The notes: generated from the letters alone by a model not told the origin. A stretch of 64,000 nt of DNA from Symsagittifera roscoffensis (GCF_963678635.1 NC_087063.1:35872540-35936539), one strand, 5' to 3'; counted from the stretch's first letter, positions 33,560-45,587 are shown. Numbers and translations: made by a program.

Positions 33560-34200
33560 AATCTCCCCACAAACTTAAACAACAGAGTATTGACATTAAT
33601 TTAGTAGTAACACGAGGGCATTTATGAAACCAACATATTTTCATCAGATTTTATTCACAATGAACCGTTCTCACACAAGGACAACTTTGAAATGTTTCCA
33701 CCCAGAAGTTTTGCATAAGATTGTTCATAAGAGCTAACTGAAGCATAAAAGACAGAAATGACTGACTTATTCTTAATTTTCAATTTAAAGTAAAAGCCTG
33801 CTAATTATAGGGTCTATATTAACATGGACACCTGAATTTGAAAATAATATACTGCGTTAAAAAATCAATAATTTTTTGGTGACCTGAAAAAATCAGTCAA
33901 TTCCTGAACTGATATTCAACTTATTAAAAAAGACAAAATACGCATTAATCGTTGGAGCATGAACGATATGCACGAGCATAGACAACGAAACGAATGCACG
34001 AGCGTAGAAACAACTAAATTGAACGCGATTCACAGCGTAGTCGATCGCAGCTTGCGACTTATTTGGAACAACATGAAAGGACTCCCCGTTTCAAAATGCA
34101 AAATTAAGGCGTAAACGGATACGGAGACAATTAGTCATTAACAGCATACAAACAAAATGTGAAATAGAAGCGCTGCAACGACTGTGACATGTACTACCAA
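33560..34200. other. Intron sequence, nothing recognised
   Basis: Part of the 10.1-kb intron (33557-43702) of the NPDC1-like gene; no repeat family identified here. Confidence 0.4.
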
Positions 34201-34207
34201 TGCCCAA

Positions 34208-34295
34208 TGACAGAAAATCAAAACAGTGCTATTAGGCCGTTGGATTCTCTTTCTTGAGTCCAACGGCCTAATAGCCTTTTTTTGATTTTCTGTCA
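34208..34295. repeat. Long imperfect foldback
   Basis: Arms GCTATTAGGCCGTTGGA (34228-34244) and TCCAACGGCCTAATAGC (34259-34275) pair perfectly over 17 bp around a 14-base loop. TGACAGAAAATCAAAA pairs outside them with TTTTGATTTTCTGTCA after a small internal loop. It lies just upstream of the broken LINE. Confidence 0.8.
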
Positions 34296-37200
34296 AAAGT
34301 GCTATTAGGTGATCGCAAAGTCATCGAACAGCATCATAAACCTATTGGCCAAAATTGATCAAGAAGCGGGGCTCAACTGGACCAGCAAAGAAACCCTGAC
34401 AAAATGCAGGAAAGGATTGAAAAAGCTGGTCAATGAAAAAGTTTTCTATTGAAGTACACTGGTAAATGAAAGGAAGTAGCCTAATTGTTTTGATAAACTT
34501 ATTAAAAAGTTTCAGAAGGCAAATGACAAACTCAAATAATGAAACCATTGACTCCATTGGTGAACCAACAACAAACGCCAATTCGGGAAACACATTTTCT
34601 GACAGTAACAACTATCCACCTTTACGTTATCGAGATCAAACTCCAATAACCCCAATTTCAAAGCCCGAAAACAAGCGGAGATGCGCCGAGTTAAATCCAT
34701 GTGAAGAAACTGATGATATATCGCACAAAAACCAAGCTGCCGTAGAACAGTCAGCGCAGAAAATAGTGCTTCAAATTGTTGAATCTCTCGAAAAAAATTA
34801 ACCTCCTCTATTCAACAAGCTGTCAATAATGCTGTAGCTCGAATCAAAGAGTAAATAATGAAAAACTTCATGTCCCAGGTGTACCACCAAACAAACAATT
34901 GTTATTTGAAGACGTTGTCAGAGTCGCGACAACATACGAATTTTAGGACTACCAATGAATGAAACCAGGGAAAGCTACGACGAAACAATTGATAAAAGTT
35001 AATGACATAAGTGAAAAGATAGGAGCCAACGTGACAGTGCGTGATATTTCATTTGCCCAAAAGTTACCGACGCGAAACAAAAATATTCGAGAAAAACCAG
35101 TGACGTGCGCTTCAATAGAAGAATTGCCGAACTTCAAAAAAAGAAAGAAAAAATAGTCTGATAACGAGCATACAAGTACCAACGAAATATTCGATGAGCT
35201 GAGCCTCTCATGATTACGGTTTATGCAATTGACTCGGAATGATCAAAGAAGTCAGTCGAACTGGAATGAAGAAGCAGTCATATTTGTTCAATGCAAGAAT
35301 GGTCGTGTTGATCGAATAAATGGGCTGTATGAAAGAGATGATTTCCTGGGATACGGTTATAACATGAGCTGCCTTCAAAACCGAGTTTTTCAGCAAAAGC
35401 ATAATGCACCAGAAACCTAATTAACTATTCACGAAACCCTGTCTTCAAATTTGAAAGTTGCTAATTCCTCACACACTTAAGTTGCTAGCGTTTTCCATTT
35501 GAACTTCAGATCTCTATGTTAAAACTATGATGAACTGGAAGCATTAATAGCCAACCTTGAATCGCCATCTGATTTATTAAGCGAAAGTGAAACCTGGCTT
35601 CATGAACCCGACGAAATTAACCGCTACAAGATTACAGGTTACAACACTTTACTGAGCAAAAATAGCATTAAGCGGAGGAGGGCTCTTAGTTTAATGTACC
35701 GACAATGTTACTCTCATTGAAGAATATCCAAGCGAGTTAGCAGAAAGTTTATTAATTCACGTGAAAACATTCCATGAAAGTTTTATAATACTCTTTTATA
35801 ACTCCGCCTAAAGCCGATAAACTTTGCTTCCTTGATGAATTGGATCAGACACTTGAAGCTTTATCAAACAAAAAGTATCCTGTTATAGCCTGTGGTGATT
35901 TCAACATTAACATTCTTAAGGCAAATAACCTCTCATGAACATTTCATGATGTCATCGAAAGCAATGGCTTTAAACAGCTGATCCCAAAACCAAGGCGAAT
36001 TGCAAATACAAGTAAAACTCTTTTAGTTTACTTTATTTTTAAAGACTTAAAAGTCAAATATGCTCAAGTACGAGATAACATGTCCTTTTCTGATCACTAT
36101 CCGATTACTTTAGAGTTTTACACATCGCACTTAAAAGACGAAGATACCAAAACTTATCGCGATATTGGTTTTCTGAAATCGATACTGAGCGTTGACAGCT
36201 CTAATTAGGAGATATTAAAATCGATGCTAACAATTAACTATTCAGAATCATTGGATGATTGCTTTCATCGGTTTGAATTAAAATAAAATAGTATTAGATG
36301 AATTTGCTCCTTTTAGATGACCAAGTTCGAAGAAAAGTAAAGTTAATTGTCCATGGATCACTAACTTTAAAATAAAAAAACAATTTGATAACAAAACGGC
36401 ACCGGTTACATAAAGCATGGTAAAAAAAATCAGCCCGACTGCACGAAATCGATTCGAAATCGTTAGGAAGAAAACAGATATTTAAAATTAAAAAAGTAAA
36501 AAACAATGCTATTATAATAAATTTTAAAATTGTATTGGTGACTCAAGGCAGGTCTATAGAATTTTAAATGAAATTAAAGCAACTCGAGGTGGCAATAAAA
36601 ATGATTCCAATTAAACGCACAAACGGAGAAGTAATCACGTCATCTTGATATTACAACTGAATTCACTAGATTTATCTCAACTAACGGCATTGACCTGTCA
36701 AATTAAACACCAATTTCTAACTCAGGGCAAACCCTTGAGAAACCCAATTTTTACATGCGTAACATTTCAGTGACAGAATTGGAAATCGATAAAATTATTA
36801 CATCCATGAAGATTAAAACATCTACTGGTTTTGATAAAATTAGCAATGTCATTGTAAAAGCAAGCAGAGCAGCCATTGTAACCGTACTGAAAATTCAAAT
36901 AGATAAGTCGTTCAAATCAGCGTCCTACCCCAGCTCTTTGATCAGAGTCGTAGTTAATCCACTTTATATAGAATGATCAAAGCCCATTTTAGGAAATTAC
37001 CGTCCAATATCACTTCTTATTACCTGGAATAAAACTTTCGAACTGACTATCTACAACAGAGTTTGAAAATACCGGGAATGTTATTCCCTAATCTATGTCA
37101 AACAGTTTGGTTTCGGAAAAAAAACACTATTAATCAAAATGCAGAAGTTACCAAAAAAATACGTCTGGATAAGAAAAAGTCAATAAAATGAACTGTTTTC

Positions 37201-37308
37201 TTGATTTGAAGAATGCGTTCGATACACTTGATCATAAAATTCTTTTGAATTAATTAGAAATGCCTGGAATAAGTGGTCAAACATTACTATGGTTCAAATG
37301 TTATCTTA

Positions 37309-37740
37309 TGGGAAATTCCAGATCTTCATGGCTTGAAGTGAATTGCGGTGTTCCACAGGGTTCCATTTTATTCCTCATATACATCAATGACCCACCCAAG
37401 GTTTGCAATTCGCGTGAAATTTTTTCTTATTTCCAGATGATACAAACATTACTTATGGGAAATTCCAGATCTTCTTGTCTTGAGTGAATTGCGGTGTTCC
37501 ACAGGGTTCCATGTTATTCCTCATATACATCAATGACCCACCCAAGGTTTGCAATTCGCGTGAAATTTTTTCTTATTTCCAGATGATACAAACATTACTT
37601 TTGGGAAATTCCAGATCTTCTTGGCTTGAGTGAATTGTTCTACAGGGTTCCATGTTATTCCTCATATACATCAATGACCCACCCAAGGTTTGCAATTCGC
37701 GTGAAATTTTTTTTAATTTCAAGATGATACAAACATTACA
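37309..37740 (+). repeat. Triplicated 146-bp segment in the LINE RT core
   Basis: Units 37309-37454, 37455-37600 and 37601-37740 each start TGGGAAATTCCAGATCTTC and span the VPQGS-to-ADD part of the reverse transcriptase. The unit is not a multiple of three, so the duplication destroyed the frame. Confidence 0.85.
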
Positions 37741-38819
37741 GGTTTAAATTGCTCCTTTGAAAGTTTCAAAAACGATCTTAAAGCGGTGAAAGAACGGCCA
37801 AAATATCAGGAAATATGAATGAAACTGTCTATTTAAACTTATTCCCACTTAATGCTTCCAAATCTCTCTTATACATCAATAATTTACCACTAAAAAGCGT
37901 TTCTTCATGCAAATATCTCGCTGTTCATGTTGATTTCAAGTTATCCTTTAATGTTCACATTGATTTCGTGCGAAACAAAATCAGAAACCAAGGCGGGATT
38001 ATTTCAGAAATGCGTCATTATGTTCCAAAATCGTTTTTACTTCAACACTATAGGTCAAATACTAAGCAAATTTTGCAAACTGAATTCTCCTATATGGTTG
38101 CACCAGTTATATTCACCTATTGCCTCTTTTAATAAATAGGAAAAAATTTTGCGCTTAATTCATTTCAAACAAAAATTAGATAGCATTCGTTTGTATTTTT
38201 ATACAAAAAAAATATCTGATCAGAGCTATGTCTACGAAATTCTTAAATTTGTAATGAGATCCCTTGCTGGACTTAATAGTGAAATTTTTTTGTTTAATAT
38301 TTTTATTAAATGGCCTCCATCCAATTCTATTGGTGTCAGGGAGGCTTTAGAGACGAGGTACAGTTAGTAGAAGCAGTAACCGCTCAGAGAACATGTTTAA
38401 GTTTTACAGTTGCACCGAACAAGGGGGGCTACGACTAGCGAGTTTTTGCAGGTCATACAAACAAATTCATATACTTTTTTCAATTTTTCAATGATGTCAA
38501 GTTCATATACTCCGACCGCCTAACTTGAGTATACATCGTCAGGAAATTCCTACGTACGACTAAAACAATCCAGTTTGTTGATCGACGTTTTTTGTTGAAG
38601 TAAAAAGCTACTTTTTTGCTACCTTTGTTCTTCAGAAAATGTATTTAGTTTATGTTAATTCCACTCTCATGCTCTTACTATTAAGTTTAATCGAAGATTA
38701 TGTCTTTGAAATTAGGGCAGCATCCTGCAATCCAAATGAAGTCGTTCGCTGTCCTCTCCGAGTTGCTAAAAAGTTTGTTAAATTTTATTTGGTTAATTAG
38801 CCGTTTTGTAACAACGAGA

Positions 38820-38846
38820 AATTATTATTATTATTATTATTATTCT
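38820..38846 (+). repeat. (ATT)n microsatellite, LINE tail
   Basis: About eight ATT repeats directly after the broken LINE. Confidence 0.85.
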
Positions 38847-38853
38847 GGAACAA

Positions 38854-39290
38854 TGGCGAAACGCAAAAAGACAGAAACCCCTCCACAAAGAACACAAGAA
38901 CAAAGTAAAATAGGCTCTCCATTCCGTTGTAGGAGGGGAGGGTGAAAAAGAATATAAGAGTCAAGACGGACATGTTTCAGACGAGAAAAAATGCATCGAA
39001 TAACAAGAATTTCAAATACCTCAGCTGGGAGGCCCCTTTCAAAGAGAAACACAACTTGACGAATCTTCTAAAGCATGCAAGAAGAATTCCAAAAGTGAGA
39101 AAACAGCGATCGAAGCGAATAGATACATTGGGAAGAGGGCAAAGAATGTCGTTTTTGTAAAAAAAAATTAACGAGCACTAACATGGCACTACACGAAAAA
39201 CTCTGCACCAGAAATTACAATCTTCAAGGCCCAGGGCGTAAATGGAAAAAAGAGGATTTTGACTTCTGGGTGGAATTTGCTGTTTTAGGC
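38854..39290 (+). pseudogene. Unassigned relic with a CxxC...HxxxxC zinc-finger motif
   Basis: Broken plus-strand frames: MAKRKKTETPPQRTQEQ at the start and CRFCKKKLTSTNMALHEKLC near 39148-39210. The spacing resembles a zinc finger of a retroelement or DNA-binding protein. Host family unknown; the piece may belong to an element flanking the LINE. Confidence 0.35.
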
Positions 39291-39600
39291 GTCAGTTAAT
39301 TTTAAAGAGATCTGGGAAAAAAGCTTTTGTATGCTTTTGCACAATTGTGCGTTTTGTTGAATTTGTTATATTCACGAATTCTTCTACTGATGCTACAACA
39401 GAATCCACATTTGAAACTAAATAAGATAAGAGTACTCACTACGCTCATTTCTCTTAAAGAACCTTTTTTTGTCTTAAAAGATAACAAGTAAACGAAACGA
39501 ACAAACATTGTATCAACTGTGCCAAGAAAAAAGAAAATTGATCCTGAAAGCCGAATCAACTATCTAGTTATAGTATACGCCTGTGTGCAATAGGATGCCT

Positions 39601-39843
39601 TCAAGTGATTTCAGAGCACCTGATATTTCTCCTGCGACACCACGAAGAACAGCAGTAATACAGGAGACCTTCATCTTCAGTCACTTCATTCAACACTTCA
39701 TGCTTCAAATTAGCATCACCATCATTTACAGCATACTTCGAGACAGGTTCTACAGTCCAGAGATCAATGGTTATCTCCAGTGGAGGGTCCAATGTCAACT
39801 CTTCTGATATCGAGCTTCCATAATCACTAGCAATACTAGCCAT
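39601..39843 (-). CDS. Unassigned 80-residue open frame
   Basis: Starts MASIASDYGSSISEELT and is acidic over its first 60 residues, ending in a cysteine-rich stretch YYCCSSWCRRRNIRC. The acidic composition is unlike random AT-rich frames, but I recognise no family and see no good splice sites linking it to the NPDC1-like gene whose intron contains it. It could be a small exon, a relic or chance. Confidence 0.25.
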   Translation of the reverse strand: MASIASDYGSSISEELTLDPPLEITIDLWTVEPVSKYAVNDGDANLKHEVLNEVTEDEGLLYYCCSSWCRRRNIRCSEIT

Positions 39844-39859
39844 TCAAATGAAAAACGTA

Positions 39860-40760
39860 TACGAGAAAATAAAAGTGGCTTTTAAGGGAGACATGGCTGC
39901 TAATTGCTGCAAATTTTGAAAAAAAAATGACTTCAAAAAATATGTCTTTTTCGATATTATCTAAATCAAAAGTATAAGTAAGCTATAAAAAGGCGGCTAG
40001 CAGTTCAAAATGGCGGTATAAACGAAATAAATAACTAATAATGAAACTGCTGTATAAAACTAATAAAATATAATAGATGTTCAAAAAATACAGGAAGCAG
40101 TTTGCGCGCTGTTGTCCATTTGAAAAAAAAAATCAAATGTATGTCTAATTTTGCATCCAAAAACATTCATCTGTTAAAATGGTACAATGTGGTGAGGTCA
40201 ATGAAACTTCAAAAATAGTTGAGCTGAAACAGCTAAAAAAAAATCTACCAGAGGCCGTTAACCAGGGGTAGAACAGCGGTGTTCCGGAAAGAGCTGAACA
40301 GCTCGCTCGTACGCTCCCAGTTTTTCTTGATCATAAATGGTGCTATTTTAAAAAGTGGAAAACGGGAAAAGTATTTCAACAATGTGGTCTCAATACAGCA
40401 AAGATAGTGAATGTAAGCGCCACATTATTTTTTAGAACTCCTTAGAAGATAGTTGACATGAGAAACACTACGCCACACCTATGCTCTACGCACTTGCGCA
40501 CATTTTCACTCTTATTTGTCCAAAATTTTTTGATAGGTTCAACAAATCCAGAATGAGACAAAATAGATCTTTTATGATTCCGCTGATCGGATCAACCGTA
40601 AAATCATTTAATAAGTGAAAGAAACCAATTTATGAAAAATTAACTTTATGGTAAATGAAGAAATAACGATTACTATGGCTAATTAACTTTTAAAAACACT
40701 ATTTCGCCAAATTAACCCATTCAACTATCACAAAAAAAACGTCGATTTAAAAAATTTTGT
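39860..40760. other. Intron sequence, nothing recognised
   Basis: AT-rich, no convincing open frame or repeat family. Confidence 0.4.
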
Positions 40761-40764
40761 TGCC

Positions 40765-41230
40765 TACGAAAACAACACAGCCAACAGACAGTTGGGAAGT
40801 CATGAATGCAAGGAAACAGAAAAAAAAAACGGATTCAATTTTCGAACAAACTGCAACTTTGGAATTTCAAAATATGAAACAGATGGCCTTAGAGCTCTTT
40901 GATTTTCAAGAACAATTTATGAGTAGCACTTTTTTGATTAATGAAACCCAATTTGAGAAAACTTGATTATTAAAGGAGTTTTTTATTCCGCTTGGAAATC
41001 TTAAAACTAAATTCCGGTTTCGAAACTAGAAGTCGATCAGGTTATTTGTGACCATTACACTTTTGCTGCTAGATAGTGGAGTTTGCCTTCCTTTTAAACA
41101 AAGGAAAATAACTGAACTTTGAAAGAAATCAAAAGCCAAATCCCGAAAAATTAAAATTGAGCCTGACCTAAAATTATCAAGACCTATATAAGAGTATTCA
41201 CAACCTTCATGACTCTTAACACGGTACAAG
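40765..41230 (+). repeat. RepC copy 3
   Basis: Starts GCCAACAGACAGTTGGGAAG, includes TTTCGAAACTAGAAGTCGAT (shared with copy 4), and ends ACCTATATAAGAGTATTCAC. Confidence 0.65.
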
Positions 41231-41829
41231 TAAAGTATGACAGTTAAGTCACTGAAAAGTATGAAAGAAGGGTCCAGCCATTTTGTGAAGCTTTCAAAAA
41301 CAAGTAAGCAAACGCTCGCCCTGTTTCCGAAGACTAGAGGCCAGTTAAAGCTGGAACTAACCGTTTGATAATTTTTGGATTTTTTTACTGATACATTACT
41401 CTCTTAAAATCAGAATTTGTTCAGTCAAATCATTTCTTACGGCGATTATAAATTTAAAAACTTTCAACTGTCATTTTCTTAAGTTCAGTAAGATCTAGGT
41501 GCGGTAGTGTATAGTTTAACGGACACAGTTTATTGGTCAAAAGTTACGGGGTAACGGCGAAACGGTAGCTTAACGGTCGCGGCGGTATGCGGCCAAAAAA
41601 GGGAAGAATCGAGCAAATTTATTAAAAGATTATCCAACCAATGGAGAAAACAGAGGTAGGAAGCCACTCAAAGAACTTGCTCGACACGATTCACGCAAAA
41701 AAATCAAGCAAAGAATTAATTGTAAGATTAACATTAACGAATGCATTTTGATTTTTCACCCCGTCAAACACAGCACAAAACAATTGGAAGTAATGGAGCG
41801 TGTTAAAAATTCAGCCACGAGACCACTTA

Positions 41830-42300
41830 AGCAGGGGACTTCCTTCAACTCTCTCTACCCATTGAAACCAAACCTCAGATTTGGAAGTGTAGTTTTCCAG
41901 AGAAGTCAAAAAGTTTCAAATGTAAAAAAAATTGACATTTCGAGGGTCTTGTTGTTAAAAAAATGGATGTAACCTTTTATGCAGGGGAGCTTCTCACAAT
42001 CTACTCATTGAAACTAAAATCTCAGACTTGGAAGGGTAGTTTTCCAGAAGTTTTTAAGAACGGTCAAAAAATTGAAAATTTTACATTTCTGAGGGCCATA
42101 ACTTTTTGTGTAAAACAACTTGGGCGTAGCCGCTTATGCAGGGGAGAGTCCCACAACCTGTTCTATTCGTTGAATCCAAAATCTCAGATTTGCAAAGGTA
42201 GTTTTTGAGAAAAGGTAAAAAAATCCAAAATGTTTGGTCAAATTCCCCCACTCACTTTTTCGAAGGCTTTAGAAAGCGGAATAAGGTAAAAAGAGACTAG
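41830..42300 (+). repeat. Array 1 of a ~150-bp tandem repeat
   Basis: About three diverged units with CAGGGGAG, then ATTGAAACC, CAGATTTGGAAGGGTAGTTT, CGGTCAAAA, GAGGGCCATAACTTTT and GGGCGTAGCCG. It ends in a tail CACTCACTTTTTCGAAGGCT. In the large intron of the NPDC1-like gene. Confidence 0.7.
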
Positions 42301-42879
42301 GAGATTATAAAGGCACACAGAGGAATTGGCGGAATTCCCTATGGTTCCAATTTTTTCAAAAGCGGTAGAGTAGTTTTTGATAAAACCCAAGCGTCTAAAA
42401 AAGAACAAAAAAACCGAATAAAGAAAAAACCCGATCCCATACATTTTCATAAGAAAAGTTTTTATCAAACAGGAATTTGAAGCACTAAAAAGTTTCGTGA
42501 TCTATCTAAATTTTTTTGTACCTTAATTGTATCAAACAATTAGAAATAGTTATATTTTGCGCCTTTGTATGAAACGAATATTATACACAGATGCGAACCG
42601 GAGCTTCGCACCACTTGCGATACAACACAAACTAAGTTGAAAAAAAATTGAATGTTTGAAAAACTAGGAGAACCAAAAGATTTGTATGTTTTTGTATAAG
42701 ATATCTAGATGCTCAGTTAAATCTGGAGGTAGCAAACTGATATTTTCGGAAATTGATATACTGATGCGGGATGAAAAAATTGAACTTTGCCCAAAACCTT
42801 AGTTGCTTACTTAAGTGAGAAAAGTGAAAGTTTTTAGGAAAATGCAATCTTACCAAAATGTTCCTTGCAAAAAAAGAGG

Positions 42880-43560
42880 TGCCGCTATTGTAGGAAAAAT
42901 TCTCGCAACCATTTATTTTGATTGAGCCCTTGATCCCAAATTTGATAGGGTAGTTTCAAAGAAAATCAAAAAGTTTCTAAAAACGGTCAAAAGTTCGAAA
43001 ACTTGGCTTTCCGAAATAGTTAACTTTTTTTCTGCAAACAGAACGTCATGGCCCTTTAAGAAGAGAAGAGTCCCAAAACCGGGTTTCTCGATTGAACCCG
43101 AACATTTAGTTAAATAATTGGTAGGGTAGTTTTCAAGAAAAGTCAAAAACTTTCCAAAAAACAGTCAATAAGTCAAGCATTTGACTTTTTAGCAAATCAG
43201 ACGTTTGTGAAAAAAACTCTGGGATAGCCGCTGAACAAAAGAGATTCACACAATCAGTTGTTTCGATTGAACGCAAAATCTCAGAATTGGAGCGGTAGTT
43301 TTCGAGCAAACTTAAAAAGAATTTAAAAAAAACGGTAGAAAAAATCAAAAACTTGACTATTCCGAGGGCCATGACTTTTGGTGAAGAAAAATTCGGGCGT
43401 AGCCGTTTAAGCAGGGGAGCTGCCCATAACCCGTTTTATCTATTGAACCCAAAATCTCATATTTAGGGGGGATTTCTTGAGAAAACGAAAAACACAAAAA
43501 TATGGGTCAAATATTCTCTCACTGACTTTCTTGAAGGCTGTAGACAGTAGGCTAAAGTAA
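42880..43560 (+). repeat. Array 2 of the ~150-bp tandem repeat
   Basis: About four more-diverged units of the same monomer (AGGGTAGTTTTCAAGAAAAG, GGGCGTAGCCGTTTAAGCAG). It ends in a tail CTCACTGACTTTCTTGAAGG that matches the tail of array 1, so the two arrays are copies of one array-plus-tail structure. Confidence 0.7.
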
Positions 43561-43702
43561 AAAGCAACAAGCTTATCCATTAGGAGGGAAACGAAATGGC
43601 TCGTATAGCCACTTTCTACTCTGAAAGCCAGTAGTTGAACCCCCAAAGACGCCTTCGTAAAATTGAGCTTGAGCCCCAAACAATCATGAGACCTACACTT
43701 AC

Positions 43703-43737
43703 AGCTTGCAGATCGGTCCTTTCCCTCTTTGATTAGT
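43703..43737 (-). CDS. NPDC1: NPDC1-like gene, 35-nt microexon
   Basis: Acceptor AAATTTTAG and donor CT|GTAAGT. It encodes (K)LIKEGKDRSAS(W), the basic segment after the membrane helix. Its 35-nt length is exactly what is needed to reconcile the phases of its neighbours, which is the main support. Confidence 0.75.
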
Positions 43738-43911
43738 CTAAAATTTTTCCGAAAAAAGCAGCATTACCTGTCAATTTTTTTTGCTCTTGGATAGCAAAAG
43801 TTCCAAAAAGAGCGCATTGGTAATTGAAAGCCACGATGTCGAAAATGTTTCAAAAACAAATGTAGCATAGACAATCTGTTTATAAATTTATTGTTATGCT
43901 CTCTCACTCAC

Positions 43912-43978
43912 TTGGTGTAGGTGCAGGTGAAGATGAGAACGAGGATGAAGACTAGGGCCAGAGCAGATACCAGAGCGA
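43912..43978 (-). CDS. NPDC1: NPDC1-like gene, transmembrane exon
   Basis: A 67-nt exon between acceptor TTGATTATTTCAG and donor AA|GTGAGT. It encodes VALVSALALVFILVLIFTCT then YT, a single membrane-spanning helix, matching the position of the helix in NPDC1. The frame also stays open a few codons upstream of the acceptor (MLIIS), so an alternative start cannot be excluded. Confidence 0.8.
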
Positions 43979-44704
43979 CTGAAATAATCAACATGTCTAC
44001 TCACTATTGTCACCTTCAAACGCCATTAGAAGCTAACAAAACCACTCGCAACAAGAAATAATAATTCAATAAAAAATGAACTGAATTAAAAAAGAAACAG
44101 ATTAATAAAGAAATTCCTGGCCTTTTTTAAATCGATAGTTTCAAGCGTCATGAAGCAGATATTTATGATCAATTATAATAAAATACTTTCGCATTCTAGT
44201 CGCACGAATCTAAAGTACATTTTTAGATTTACTGTTTTAAAACTAGTGCTATACATGTTGAAGGCTCAAGTAACAATTGAATATGTTTGAGCAGCAGTCG
44301 CTTTAAAAAAGTCAAACATTGTATCTAGCAGTTTTCAGTTAAACAATAAATAAAATAAATGGTTCTTTCAAATCATTTAAGAACCAATTCTATAGATATA
44401 AAAAAAACTAACTGCTGGAAAACTTCTTTCAAATTAAAATTTTATTTTGCGCGAAAGATGCATTTTTGAACACCAGATGTTGCAAAGCTGCTTTCGATAA
44501 CAAAAACTGCAGTTTCTATTCTTGAAACTTTTGCATTGAGGAAGCACTGACGCTTCTTGAAGAAAAAACTGGTTTTTCTTTAAATATAAAAAATTCTTGC
44601 AATATCCCGCAAAGACAGGACATTGAGAAGAGAAGTCAATAAACTTGCAAAACAAAAATTAAAAACGAATATAGTCAATAAAATATGCAAACTGCAAGGC
44701 CAAG

Positions 44705-45027
44705 CAGGGGCGGATGCCCCTCCTCAGGGATTCGACCCCCTGCCGACCCGAAGGGTCCCCCTTTGGTGCTTCTAAAGAAGTCCATTTTTGGCCGACCGAC
44801 CCTAATATATTTCCAAAAGCGCCTTTGGCGCCAATATATACTAACTTTGACGGGGAGCGCGCGCCAAAAAAAATGCAATTTTGTTTTGTCAAAACTTTCC
44901 AAAAAGTGCCCTTTTGACATGTTTTTAGTGCTCTAGGAGAGCTCGGATAATCAATTTGGACGATCTATTAAATTTTTTGAAAATCCGCCCCCCCCCCCCT
45001 CGCGAGTAAATCCTAGATCCGCCCCTG
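44705..45027 (-). mobile_element. hAT-type MITE with near-perfect 8-bp target duplication
   Basis: Inverted orientation: CAGGGGCGGATGCCCCTCC at the left and CTAGATCCGCCCCTG at the right. Flanks AGGCCAAG (44697-44704) and AGGGCAAG (45028-45035) match at 7 of 8 bases. Internal hairpin GCGCC-TTT-GGCGC. Confidence 0.85.
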
Positions 45028-45587
45028 AGGGCAAGTATTCTTATGAACAACAATTTCACAACTTGCTAAAACCACAATTCAGACGAAGCAGTTTAAGAAA
45101 ATGTTTCATTATGCTGCACCTGATATGAGGACTAGTATTTCAAATCGCGTTTCCCAATCACGTGTCAAAGAATCTAAAACAAACCTCAATTTCCGAGAAT
45201 TGCATTTTTTGACATCGTTCATACTCAAAATTTAGTAACTTCACTCAGCACAAAATGGCAGCATTCCCAAAATTGAAAAAATGACTTACTGACATATTAT
45301 TTATAAGCCATAATTAGACACTCTCCTTTTTCTTGTTTTTCTTTCATTGATGGTCTGTGCTTTCCCGACAGTATCATGATAGATTAAACATACTCTAAGG
45401 CAAAACGACGATGGCTTTTTGCTTATGAGGATTTAAAATCAGGTAAAGAAACTAAGTAAAAACCGTAGTTTTGGAGAACAAAAATCGAAAGTTGCAGATC
45501 GAAACATTTCACAGACTTTGTTACGAAAAATAAGTTTACCAATTTTTTACTTTCAGGATGAGATGTACCATAAAACCTAATTTAAAC

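Larger units (their letters stand above)
34300..38846 (+). mobile_element. CR1/Jockey-superfamily LINE, heavily broken
   Basis: Pieces in order: an ORF1-like region about 34466-35156; an apurinic-type endonuclease about 35540-36290 (IACGDFNIN, SFSDHYPITL); and reverse transcriptase about 36755-38130 (GNYRPIS, GVPQGS, then FPDDTNITY in place of the usual FADDTN). Many stops and shifts; not functional. It ends in an ATT microsatellite at 38820-38846, a typical LINE tail. It lies in the large intron, opposite in orientation to the NPDC1-like gene. No target duplication found. Confidence 0.8.
25072..43978 (-). other. NPDC1: Host gene: NPDC1/CAB-1-like membrane protein, 3' part (six exons)
   Basis: Six exons, in gene order 43978-43912, 43737-43703, 33556-33489, 33228-33149, 27113-26837 and 25314-25072, bounded by GT-AG sites; all five junctions agree in reading phase. 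The product has a transmembrane helix (VALVSALALVFILVLIF) then a cytoplasmic tail containing PGDEQLAHSAHLYHYQ, TVYECTGLA and MVVRNPVF. Human NPDC1 has PGDQRLAQSAEMYHYQ, TVYECPGLA and EVRNPLF in the same order. NPDC1 and its nematode relative CAB-1 are neural membrane proteins; CAB-1 binds the AEX-3 synaptic regulator. The extracellular and signal-peptide exons lie upstream (to the right) and were not identified. Introns reach 10.1 kb and are filled with transposons. Confidence 0.85.

Noticed and set aside
44659-44936. Overlapping open frames on both strands
   Set aside because: Same MITE family; produced by its G+C-rich core.
45286-45380. Minus-strand GTAAGT donor with a Lys-rich frame
   Set aside because: No good acceptor and an in-frame stop near the donor.
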